This document shows, one piece after another, positions 13,001 to 22,417 of a stretch of DNA of 64,000 nucleotides. The notes beneath the pieces were generated by a model that saw only the letters and a program-made list of their open reading frames with translations, was not told the DNA's origin and did no database searches. The translations under genes and the position numbers were made by a program. Within the stretch, counting starts at the first letter, position 1. Each line of letters opens with the position of its first letter. Source of the DNA: Onthophagus taurus (Eukaryota; Arthropoda; Insecta; Coleoptera; Scarabaeidae); contig NC_091971.1 in the NCBI RefSeq assembly GCF_036711975.1, forward strand, positions 3,107,501 to 3,171,500, in the 5' to 3' direction.

Positions 13001-15486
13001 CTCTACCATAAATGGTATTGAAAATATTTAGAAAAATGTGTTAAAATTTTTGAATTTTGATGGCCCATATCTTGGCCATTTGAAGACTTTTATAATAAAT
13101 TTTTATCACCAATCGTCATCATTTTTGCTCTAGTATATGAGGTTAATTTTATTCCCCGAGTCACGGGAACACCCTGTGTATAAATAATAATTTTTCTTTT
13201 AATTTCAGTTTAACTCTTAAATGTGTCAAGGGAAACACATTCGAAATAGCAAATATGTCAGATCCGATATCACCAATTCACGCTCAACTATCCACAATAT
13301 ACATGTCCTGTTCAATGCTAACACCCGCTGGAATACAAGGATTTATAATTCCGGAAGAAATCCAAGTTTTCGCCGGTATATTAATCTTTATAGGGACTTT
13401 TTTGACTGTAACATTTGCCGGTAGATTCATAACGCTTTACTCTTTTACTCACGGTACTTTACTAAAATATCAAAATGATATTAAATCGTTACTTACCCAC
13501 ATGAATTCTCTCAAAGTTAGCTCGGTTTTTCAAAAACAGCTCATTGCAAATTACGAAATTAAATATAAAATGATACAAACGAATGATGTTCATGCATTTT
13601 TAGGTCAAGTTTCGCAGCCGCTTAAATTAGATGTTCTTTATGATCTTTATGGGATTAGATTAGCTCAAGTTTCGGTTTTTACGAAAGGCGATATGGGGTT
13701 TTATAGAAATCTTTTACCTCTCATGAACTACAATATTATTAGTAAAGATGGGTTTTTAGGGAGATGTAATGACGTGGGTTCTGATATTTATATTGTGTAT
13801 AGTGGTGTTGTGCAGGTACTTAATTCGATGGGTAAACAAGAGAGGGTTTTATACGTGGGAAGTATGTTTGGAAATATGAATAATAGGGAGTATATTAGGT
13901 ACGTGTGTAGTTTTCAAGCTGCCACGCACGTGGAGTACTTTCATTTACCCGCTTTAGAGTTTTTTAAAATCTTAAAATATTACCCTACAACTTGTAACGA
14001 ATTTATTTTCTTTAGGTCAATTTTTTCCAAATATATCGCAGCTCATAAAGTCGATATAAATGATGGTAGTGTTGCGAACAAGTTAAATTTTAAAGGATTC
14101 GTTTTTCGACACAATACTAAACGAATGAAATCGTGGAAGTTTTTTATATTGGTGTTTGTTTGTTATTTCGGAAATATTCTTAATTCGTATCAGTTAAGCG
14201 TCCAAGAATATTCACAAACCATTTTAACGCTGATGTATATCTTCGATGTTGCTTATGTATTAGATTATTACATAACTTCTAGAACATCTTATATAGATAA
14301 AACAGGTTCGCATGTCACAAATTTAGACATGATACAACAATATCGGAAAAGAAATAAGTTTTTGTATGTAATGAGAATTATTGGGTTAATACCTTTCGAA
14401 ATCCCCGTTTTATTACTTTACAGTATGGAGAAGAGTTCGAAATATTTACTTTATAGCATAGCTCGTTCAAATCGTTATTGTCGCCTTATTTTTATCTTCA
14501 CTTATTTTACTCAAAAATCTTATAGATTAAACGTTAACGTTTATTTAATGCGTTTGAGTTATATATTTTTGTGGACCACTGTAGCCCTAACAATAATTAC
14601 AATGTTTATCATCGCGCCTTCAAGTTATTTTTGGACGGATGATATTTATCCGCCAATTCCCCATTACAAAACAATGTTTGATATGAACTCCACGGAAAAA
14701 TTTATGACGTACGTAAATTGTTTGCATTTAGCAACAGATTTCATTTCGTTTACACCACAATTAAGATTTCATCCGGTTTCGATAGGATACATTATTCTTT
14801 TTACAATAATCAGGATCCTCTCATTACATTTAATGTATTTGTGTTATAGCCAAATATACTGTTTGGTCGATCAATATTCTTTTCACTTCGTGCAATTTCG
14901 CGATTCGCTACAACGCTTAGAAAACTTTATGAAACGCGAAGATGTTTCGGTTGCTTTGTATGATAGAATAATGCATTATGTACGAAAGCGTTGGTCGAGG
15001 AAAGCAACAGATGTTTTCCCGGCGTTAATGGAGAAAGCTCCGTTATATTTACGCGAAGACATACTTATGAGCGTTTTTGGGACTATCCTAACCGCACAAC
15101 CCGTATTCGAATCTTGCAATAATGATTTACTTAGACAAATTGCTGGAAAGATACGAACAAGAATCTTTTATAGGCAAGATTACATACAATTTGAAGGAGT
15201 CATCGATGAGTGCATGTATTTTATTCTTGAAGGAGAAGTTATTGTTACGAATGATTCCGGAATAATGTTGAAAACTTTAAAAGGGGGTGAAGCTTTTGGC
15301 GTACAACAAGGTGTCGATTCTAAAGCGAAACATGAATTCACTTACATGGCAGGGAAGAATAGCACGATTGGAATTTTAAATTCGAATAATTGGAAATATT
15401 TGTTAGGATATTTCCCCGTAGATGAAATCAAAATTCGATCTTTTATTAATGAATTTAGAAAATCCAAAAAAGTTAAAATTAAATAA
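3844..15486 (+). CDS. Four-repeat (pseudotetrameric) CNG/HCN-like channel, CNGK-type layout
   Basis: Four exons (3844-4069, 5362-6457, 7070-9406, 13209-15486) join at consensus GT/AG sites with phases 1, 2 and 2 and total 5937 bases, giving 1978 residues and a stop. An in-frame TGA at 3814 supports the ATG at 3844. The protein contains four copies of a unit made of S1-S6 plus a cyclic-nucleotide-binding-like beta-roll: about residues 40-440, 570-980, 1060-1485 and 1530-1955. CNG and HCN subunits normally carry one unit and assemble as tetramers; the sea-urchin sperm CNGK channel is the known case of four units in one chain of similar length. S4 arginines survive partly in each repeat. The pore loops are odd: repeat 1 has TSIGYED (216-222) where TVGYGD is expected, and repeats 2-4 lack a GYG-like filter. 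Function, ion selectivity and ligand are unknown. A pseudogene is unlikely because no frame break occurs across 5.9 kb of coding sequence. Confidence 0.85.
4088..5332. mobile_element. TA-flanked pogo/Tigger-like nonautonomous element built of tandem palindromes
   Basis: Starts with CAGTAAAATCTTGATATAAC next to a TA and ends with a degenerate inverted copy (CGTTATATCTAGGATTTA) before another TA. The CAGT...CGATATAACG terminus resembles pogo/Tigger elements. Inside are about seven near-perfect palindromes of 100-120 bases, each centred on a GGTTTAGCCG / CGGCTAAACC hairpin, arranged as a 258-base higher-order repeat of two alternating palindromes. It has no coding capacity. It fills intron 1 of the channel gene almost completely: removing it leaves an intron of about 47 bases. 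A relative lies at 46910-47183. Confidence 0.7.
5362..6457 (+). CDS. Channel exon 2: S2-S6 and CNBD of repeat 1
   Basis: Acceptor TTTACAG at 5355-5361, donor AA|GTAAGT at 6458. Residues 76-440. The start IFYIVDIALAIDTIL is a typical CNG/HCN S2; S4 (LNRTLRIILIVYF) lies near 140-152; the pore loop has SCMVTSIGYED at 212-222; S6 follows near 228-255. A beta-roll begins around 363 with GEYLYITGEW and FGYRSS, where the arginine could be the cyclic-phosphate-binding one, but the usual FGE is changed to IGA. This is the only repeat that keeps a Gly-Tyr pair in the filter position. Confidence 0.85.
6494..7023. mobile_element. Degenerate DNA-transposon remnant filling intron 2 of the channel gene
   Basis: Imperfect terminal inverted repeats GTTATGTTGTAAGAACC (6494-6510) and its inverse GGTTCTTACAACACAATAAC (7004-7023). 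The interior contains only short open stretches that I cannot assign to a transposase family. Without it intron 2 (6458-7069) would be about 82 bases. Confidence 0.5.
7070..9406 (+). CDS. Channel exon 3: whole repeat 2 and S1-S5 of repeat 3
   Basis: Acceptor TTTTTTTAG at 7061-7069, donor GG|GTAATT at 9407. Residues 441-1220. Repeat 2 has S1 near 571-594, S2 near 602-624, S4 (NRLLKIYRLKLLF) near 680-692, S5 near 709-729, a pore stretch FTKSFVYRKFTPP (749-761) with no GYG, S6 near 767-791, and a beta-roll near 864-980. Repeat 3 starts near 1039; S4 (VQRANKLLPMYRY) is near 1157-1169 and S5 near 1188-1211. The intron after it falls between S5 and the pore of repeat 3. Confidence 0.85.
10040..10683 (-). 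pseudogene. Broken transposase with DUF4817-type HTH and DDE domain (IS630/Tc1-related)
   Basis: Reading from 10683, the N-terminal helix-turn-helix contains LGNSVAAANRYRQKFPNRR and then TFSRIEARLRENELM, the pattern of the DUF4817 domain found on insect mariner-like transposases. After a frame change near 10400 the catalytic part has FTDESTFSIDG and SWAEENP, then GPVFLPSRLDGPTYHQYL. A further frame change leads to VPLNTRRDMW, just before where the third catalytic acidic residue would be expected, and then the frame stops. It is therefore an inactive copy belonging to the surrounding long-TIR element. Confidence 0.7.
10807..12744 (-). mobile_element. 5'-truncated Jockey-type non-LTR retrotransposon
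   Basis: Bounded by a 13-base target-site duplication TGGGAGCCTACCA at 10794-10806 and 12745-12757, so insertion limits are well defined. The element lies on the minus strand: truncated ORF2 at its 5' end (12744) and a 3' region of about 165 bases at 10807-10972. It was inserted inside the older long-TIR transposon right next to that element's right arm. Confidence 0.85.
10973..12744 (-). pseudogene. ORF2 fragment: reverse transcriptase of Jockey-type LINE
   Basis: Open without stops from the truncation point to 10973; the first ATG is at 12682 (569 residues from there). The reverse transcriptase motifs are clear: NYRPISLLPVIGKLFE, FLDVRKAFDSVWHKGL, QQGLPQGSPISPSLY and the catalytic YADDTALVS, followed by WRILLNPTKTQ and CKYLGIILDRTL. 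The endonuclease domain is missing because of 5' truncation, so the copy cannot move by itself, although the remaining frame is intact, which suggests a fairly recent insertion. The motif set and order fit the Jockey superfamily. Confidence 0.85.
13209..15486 (+). CDS. Channel exon 4: pore-CNBD of repeat 3 and whole repeat 4
   Basis: Acceptor TTTTAATTTCAG ending at 13208; joining GG|T restores the frame as LTLKCVKGN. Residues 1220-1978. The pore of repeat 3 reads MLTPAGIQGF (1256-1265) and its S6 is near 1270-1297; the beta-roll near 1375-1480 includes GSDIYIVYSGVVQV and GSMFGNM. Repeat 4 has S1 near 1530-1550, S4 with three spaced arginines (ARSNRYCRLIF) near 1638-1648, pore stretch LATDFISFTPQL (1727-1738) without GYG, and a beta-roll at 1877-1955 with CMYFILEGEVIV and GGEAFG but no arginine at the phosphate-binding position. 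Confidence 0.85.
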
Positions 15487-15523
15487 ATTTATTTAAAATT
15501 TGTAAAATCAAATATATAATAAA
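15482..15523. terminator. Interleaved polyadenylation signals of two convergent genes
   Basis: For the plus-strand channel, AATAAA at 15482-15487 overlaps the stop and a second AATAAA lies at 15518-15523. For the minus-strand gene ending at 15545, TTTATT at 15488-15493 is an AATAAA on its own strand, 52 bases after its stop. The two 3' ends should therefore overlap. Confidence 0.6.
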
Positions 15524-15544
15524 ATTGTGAAAAGAATTTAATTT

Positions 15545-16058
15545 TTATGAAGATCTACTGGGTATTTTTAAATTTTGAATCTTCTCTCGTATTTCCCCAA
15601 CCGATCTATTACGTTTTTTGTTCAATTTATTTTTCCACAACCACATGCGACAATCTTTTTTCCAACGCGTCGCGATATCATTCAACGAGTACCTTTTTCC
15701 TCTATAATTCAACATATCATCTCTCACCAAGAATACTTGGTTCGAAATTATTTCTTTTGTGACGTAACCACGCTCAACAGTTCCATCAATTTCGCTTTTA
15801 TGTAATTGCTCGTTCGAATTTATGTTGTGTTCATGCTAAAATTAAAGAAAATTTAATTAAATATCATTTAATACTGACGAAATCATTTACTGAACAGAAA
15901 TTTGTTGATTTTGGGCCGCATTTTAATTCTTCCAAAGCACCTGTAAAAGATCTTGCTTCGCGAAGACTTAAATTCGGTTGCCCCGTGTTGAAACCAATTG
16001 AAGACACTGATTTGCGAAGGTTGTACTTTTTACAATTTTCTTCTGTTGGCCATGCCAT
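15545..16058 (-). CDS. Unknown small two-exon protein, 152 residues
   Basis: Exon 1 is 15891-16058 and exon 2 is 15545-15835, separated by a 55-base intron with donor TCA|GTAAAT and acceptor TTTAATTTTAG; the join is phase 0 and yields 152 residues. I do not recognise the family. The N-terminal half is polar (MAWPTEENCKKYNLRKSV), and the C-terminal half is strongly basic with RYSLNDIATRWKKDCRMWLW and KKRNRSVGEIREKIQNL, which could be helical and bind nucleic acid or a protein partner. There is no signal peptide or membrane segment. It is convergent with the channel gene, 58 bases from its stop, and its start lies about 100 bases from the satellite array. Consistent splicing phase across a typical minimal intron makes it more likely a gene than chance. 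Confidence 0.55.
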
Positions 16059-16164
16059 TTTTTCTTTGATGCGTAATAAGGCAATTTTAAAAATATTAGT
16101 CTAACAAAAAATGTCAAACAATTCTAAAATGACATTTTTTAGACATTGAGTCAGTTTTCTTTAT

Positions 16165-19100
16165 TTTTTGAGTATTTGATCAATTCAAAAATCAAGTTTA
16201 AAGTATTGTTTTCTCAAAAACTACAAGTAATTTTTCAAAACTTGTTAGTTCATTGGAAAGAGGACACTTTTATTAACACTTTGGGAAATTTTCATGCTCA
16301 TATTCCAAGAACTGGATTTTATACGAATTATTAAAACTTAATCTGCGAAAATTGCAAAATTCGAAAAAGTCGTTTATTTCAAAAATTTATTTCTCAAGAA
16401 CTGAAAGTGATTTTTCAAAACAGCTTTTTGCATTAAAAAGAGGATACTATAATTAATAATTGGTGATATTTCCACAAGGATCCTTCAAAAAATTAATTTT
16501 ATAGCGAATTTTGAAAGTTATCGATTAAAATTGCAACATCGAAAATTTTATCAAAACTTCAAATATTGTTTTTTCAAAAACTAAAAGTTATTTTTCAAAA
16601 CATGTTGGTTCATTGGAAAGAGGACACTTTTATTAACATTTTGGGAAATTTTCATACTCATATTCCAAGAAGCCGATTTTATACGAATTTTTATATCTTA
16701 ATCTGCGAAAATTGCAAAATTCGAAAAAATTGTCGTTTATTTCAAAAATTTATTTCTCAAGAACTGAAAGTGATTTTTCAAAACGGCTTTTTGCATTAAA
16801 AAGAAGATACTATAATTAATAATTGATGATATTTCCACAAGGATCCTTCAAGAAATTAATTTTATAGCGAATTTTGAAAGTTATCGATTAAAATTGCAAC
16901 ATCGAAAATTTTATCAAAACTTCAAATATTGTTTTTTCAAAAACTAAAAGTTATTTTTCAAAACGTGTTGGTTCATTGGAAAGAGGACACTTTTATTAAC
17001 ATTTTGGGAAATTTTCATACTCATATTCCAAGAAGCCGATTTTATACGAATTTTTAAAACTTAATCTGCGAAAATTGAAAAATTCGAAAAAGTCGTTTAT
17101 TTCAAAAATTTATTTCTCAAGAACTGAAAGTGATTTTTCAAAACGGCTTTTTGCATTAAAAAGAAGATACTTTAATTAATAATTGGTGATATTTCCACAA
17201 GGATCCTTCAAAAAATTAATTTTATAGCAAATTTTGAAAATTATCGATTAAAATTGCAACATCGAAAATTTTATCAAAACTTCAAATATTGTTTTTTCAA
17301 AAACTAAAAGTTATTTTTCAAAACATGTTGGTTCATTGGAAAGAGGACACTTTTATTAACATTTTGGGAAATTTTCATACTCATATTCCAAGAAGCCGAT
17401 TTTATACGAACTTTTAAAACGTAATCTGCGAAAATTGCAAAATTCGAAAAAAATGTTGTTTATTTCAAAAATTTATTTCTCAAGAACTGAAGGTGATTTT
17501 TCAAAACGGCTTTTTGCATTAAAAAGAGGATACTATAATTAATAATTGGTGATATTTCCACAAGGATCCTTCAAGAAATTAATTTTATAGCGAATTTTGA
17601 AAGTTATCGATTAAAATTGCAACATCGAAAATTTTATCAAAACTTCAAATATTGTTTTTTCAAAAACTAAAAGTTATTTTTCATAACATGTTGGTTCATT
17701 GGAAAGAGGACACTTTTATTAACATTTTGGGAAATTTTCATACTCATATTCCAAGAAGCCGATTTTATACGAACTTTTAAAACGTAATCTGCGAAAATTG
17801 CAAAATTCGAAAAAAATGTTGTTTATTTCAAAAATTTATTTCTCAAGAACTGAAGGTGATTTTTCAAAACGGCTTGTTGCATTAAAAAGAGGATACTATA
17901 ATTAATAATTGGTGATATTTCCACAAGGATCCTTCAAGAAATTAATTTTATAGCGAATTTTGAAAGTTATCGATTAAAATTTCAACATCGAAAATTTTAT
18001 CAAAACTTCAAATATTGTTTTTTCAAAAACTAAAAGTTATTTTTCAAAACATGTTGGTTCATTGGAAAGAGGACACTTTTATTAACATTTTGGGAAATTT
18101 TCATACTCATATTCCAAGAACTGGATTTTATACGAATTTTTAAAACTTAATCGGCGAAAATTGCAAAATTCGAAAAAATTGTCGTTTATTTCAAAAATTT
18201 ATTTCTCAAGAACTGAAAGTGATTTTTCAAAACGGCTTTTTGCATTAAAAAGAGGATACTATAGTTAATAATTGGTGATATTTCCTCAAGGATCCTTCAA
18301 AAAATTAATTGTATAGCGAATTTTGAAAGTTATCGATTAAAATTGCAACATCGAAAATTTTATCAAAACTTCAAATATTGTTTTTTCAAAAACTAAAAGT
18401 TATTTTTCATAACATGTTGGTTCATTGGAAAGAGGACACTTTTATTAACATTTTGGGAAATTTTCATGCTCATATTCCAAGAACTGGATTTTATACGAAT
18501 TTTTAAAACTTAATCGGCGAAAATTGAAAAATTCGTAAAAATTGTCGTTGATTTCAAAAATTTATTTCTCGAAAAGTGAAAGTGATTTTTCAAAACAGCT
18601 TTTTGCATTAAAAAGAAGATACTTTAATTAATAATTGGTGATATTTCCACAAGGATCCTTCAAGAAATTAATTTTATAGCGAATTTTGAAAATTATCGAT
18701 TAAAATTGCAACATCGAAAATTTTATCAAAACTTCAAATATTGTTTTTTCAAAAACTAAAAGTTATTTTTCATAACATGTTGGTTCATTGGAAAGAGGAC
18801 ACTTTTATTAACATTTTGGGAAATTTTCATGCTCATATTCCAAGAACTGGATTTTATACGAATTTTTAAAACTTAATCGGCGAAAATTGAAAAATTCGTA
18901 AAAATTGTCGTTGATTTCAAAAATTTATTTCTCGAAAAGTGAAAGTGATTTTTCAAAACAGCTTTTTGCATTAAAAAGAAGATACTTTAATTAATAATTG
19001 GTGATATTTCCACAAAGATCCTTCAAGAAATTAATTTTATAGCGAATTTTGAAAATTATCGATCAAAATTGCAACATCGAAAATTTTATCAAAACTTCAA

Positions 19101-20790
19101 ATTTTGTTTTCTCAAAAACTAAAAGTTATTTTTCAAAACGTGTTGGTTCATTGGAAAGAGGACACTTTTATTAACATTTTGGGAAATTTTCATACTCATA
19201 TTCCAAGAAGCCGATTTTATACGAATTTTTAAAACTTAATCGGCGAAAATTGAAAAATTCGAAAAAATTGTCCTTTATTTCAAAAATTTATTTCTCAAGA
19301 ACTGAAAGTGATTTTTCAAAACGGCTTTTTGCATTAAAAAGAGGATACTATAATTAATAATTGATGATATTTCCACAAGGATCCTTCAAGAAATTAATTT
19401 TATAGCGAATTTTGAAAGTTATCGATGAAAATTGCAACATCGAAAATTTTATCAAAACTTCAAATATTGTTTTTTCAAAAACTAAAAGTTATTTTTCAAA
19501 ACATGTTGGTTCATTGGAAAGAGGACACTTTTATTAACATTTTGGGAAATTTTCATACTCATATTCCAAGAACTGGATTTTATACGAATTTTTAAAACTT
19601 AATCGGCGAAAATTGCAAAATTCGAAAAAGTCGATTATTTCAAAAATTTATTTCTCAAGAACTAAAAGTGATTTTTCAAAACGGCTTTTTGCATTAAAAA
19701 GAAGATACTTTAATTAATAATTGGTGATATTTCCACAAGGATCCTTCAAGAAATTAATTTTATAGCGAATGTTGAAAGTTATCGATTAAAATTGCAACAT
19801 CGAAAATTTGATCAAAACTTCAAATATTGTTTTCTCAAAAACTAAAAGTTATTTTTCAAAACGGGTTGGTTCATTGGAAAGAGGACACTTTTATTAACAT
19901 TTTGGGAAATTTTCATTCTCATATTCCAAGAAATGGATTTTATACGAATTATCAAAACTTAATCTGCGAAAATTGCAAAATTCGAAAAGATTTTCGTTTA
20001 TTTCAAATATTTATTTCTCAAGAACTGAAAGTGATTTTTCAAAACAGCTTTTTGCATTAAAAAGAAGATACTTTAATTAATAATTGGTGATATTTCCACA
20101 AGGATCCTTCAAAAAATTAATTTTATAGCGAATTTTGAAAGTTATCGATTAAAATAGCAACATCGAAAATTTTATCAAAACTTCAAATATTGTTTTTTCA
20201 AAAACCAAAAGTTATTTTTCAAAACATGTTGGTTCATTGGAAAGAGGACACTTTTATTAACATTTTGGGAAATTTTCATACTCATATTCCAAGAAGCCGA
20301 TTTTATACGAATTTTTAAAACTTAATCGGCGAAAAAATTGTCCTTTATTTCAAAAATTTATTTCTCAAGAACTGAAAGTGATTTTTCAAAACGGCTTTTT
20401 GTATTAAAAAGAGGATACTATAATTAATAATTGGTGATATTTCCACAAGGATCCTTCAAAAAATTAATTTTATAGCGAATTTTGAAAATTATCGATTAAA
20501 ATTGCAACATCGAAAATTTTATCAAAACTTTAAATATTGTTTTCTCAAAAACTAAAAGTTATTTTTCAAAACATGTTGGTTCATTGGAAAGAGGACACTT
20601 TTATTAACATTTTGGGAAATTTTCATACTCATATTCCAAGAAGCCGATTTTATACGAATTTTTAAAACTTAATCGGCGGAATTGAAAAATTCGAAAACGA
20701 TCATTTCAAAAATTTATTTCTTAAGAACTAAAAGTGATTTTTCAAAACGGCTTATTGCATTAAAAAGAGGATACTTTAATTAATAATCGG
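16165..20790 (+). repeat. Satellite array, about 13 copies of a 362-base unit
   Basis: The marker GAGGACACTTTTATTAAC recurs at about 16258, 16619, 16980, 17341, 17704, 18067 and so on to about 20604, a spacing of 360-364 bases. Each unit consists of two related halves of about 181 bases: one with AAAACTAAAAGTTATTTTTC and GGACACTTTTATTAAC, the other with AGAACTGAAAGTGATTTTTC and GGATACTATAATTAAT. Nearly every unit carries one GGATCC. Copies around 18380-18740 and 18740-19100 are almost identical and share private variants. Short open frames in it are by-products of the repeat. Confidence 0.95.
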
Positions 20791-22417
20791 AAGTGATAAC
20801 AGCGATAGTTTAGTTAGTAATGAATGAGATGATGAATTACAAGCGAAGAGAAGGAAACTAGACGAAACTGCAACAAGAGATTTTATATACATCGTATTGG
20901 GATTGTTACAATGAGGTTGCTAATGACAAACCTGATATAAATAAAGTGGGTTGAACTTGATTATTATCTGCAGTGTCCAAAACCTGAATAACTATCTGGT
21001 ATCGGTAAAAAAGATATCCGCACATCTAAAAGTATCTTCCCCTTTAAATAGCATCTAAACACCTTAGAATTTACGGGTTACTCTTCCTTAAATAAGTAAA
21101 AATCCATAATATAAATTGAACATATATATTTTCGATAATATACACCACTTAACAAGTTATATTAGCACTTTGATACATAATTCTAAATTTTATACATTTA
21201 TCATACAAAATAGTTCTTTTTTATATTCTTTATATCATCTGTAGTCGTTTGCATTTAGTTCATTCTTTAAAAAAGAAATTAAAAACTATGTGATCCTTAC
21301 GTCATCGTATTGTGTGTTGTACAAAACGTAAAAAAGAGAATATTCTATTGAGTGTGCGTGTCTTGAGGACACGTTACGAGAACGTTTTGAGTTTTTTTTT
21401 TAAGTAATTTTGCTTTCACAGAAAACATCGAATATCCCGAACATTGGAATAGCAGCGTAAATATTTTAAAGTATAACAATAACAAATGCAAGAAAACAAC
21501 AAGTTGCGTTGTTCGATTTCGGTTAGTGTCCAGCAACGAAATTAAAATAAATACACACAGGAAACCGAAGCTCGCAAACAAAAACCTATTTCACGAAAAG
21601 GTCCACAAAGTCAAAAAGATATCGTTTTTGTAATTGAAAATAATGAACCAAACAAATTAATAATCCCTTCTTGAACAACAAAAATCAAAACTGACGCGTA
21701 TTCGCGAAGCAATATTAGCGGCACTTGCATTGTAACTTGCACAAAAAACAAGAAGGCTATATGAAAGAAGAAGAATGTTTATGATGTTTATTTTATTTTT
21801 TTAATTTTTATGATGTTGTTTTGAGTTATGATGATACGCTTCCTTAAATTTTAGGTGATCACAATAATTTTTTAAGCCACTCTTTCGCTCATCGCAAACA
21901 CAGATGGGAGCATAACTTAACAATAAAAGTCACGCAAACTCACAAGATCACACAGCAATGGCCTCCACCAATGAATGAACTATACTGAAAAGAATACACC
22001 TGTTAGTTTTGATAAAAAAACGCGTACTCGTGAATCCCTTACTTAATTAAAAAAAAAATCAATAAAAAGAAGCACATCTAACATGCACTATAACGATCTT
22101 TGTAATCTAAATTAATTTTTAATTCTAATTTTTTTCTAGAACCTAATTTATTTTAAAAATACATTTTTTTTGTTATTTTTTAATATTTTTTAATTCTTAT
22201 GATTTAACGAACTACTTGAGATACTTGAGATACATACGAAAAAAAATATATCTATCCATTCAATTGAATCTTATTTAATATTTATAATCTAAAATGATTC
22301 AAATCCAATTGAATAGATCGAAACAGTTTTTTTTTTAAATAATCATGCACTGGACTCATACAATTTGTTAAATGTCGCCGTTAAAAAGTGTGGTATCAAA
22401 TCCGTGGATTATTAATC
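20791..22417. other. Satellite-NFAT intergenic DNA, including the NFAT 3' UTR
   Basis: No gene is recognised. The part next to 22417 must be the 3' untranslated region of the minus-strand NFAT gene. Near 20797-20920 there is a short less AT-rich stretch that could be a transposon relic, but I cannot assign it. Confidence 0.5.
22147..22152 (-). terminator. Candidate polyadenylation signal of NFAT
   Basis: TTTATT on the plus strand, that is AATAAA on the minus strand, about 266 bases after the NFAT stop codon. Other AATAAA-like sequences further left are possible, as AT-rich DNA has many. Confidence 0.35.

Larger units (their letters stand above)
9439..13180. mobile_element. Long-inverted-repeat DNA transposon with nested LINE, filling intron 3
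   Basis: Arms of about 420 bases (9441-9855 and 12757-13176) are inverted copies of each other, beginning CAGGGTGTTTCGGTGACT and CAGGGTGTTCCCGTGACT, with TA at each end. The arms are clearly diverged, so the insertion is old. Inside are a broken minus-strand transposase and a younger LINE insertion. Outside the element intron 3 (9407-13208) has only about 60 bases, so this too was a minimal intron before insertion. Confidence 0.75.

Noticed and set aside
16566..20060. Recurrent 62-77 residue open frames in the satellite
   Set aside because: The same frame recurs in register with the 362-base repeat and is broken differently in other units; it is a by-product of the repeat.
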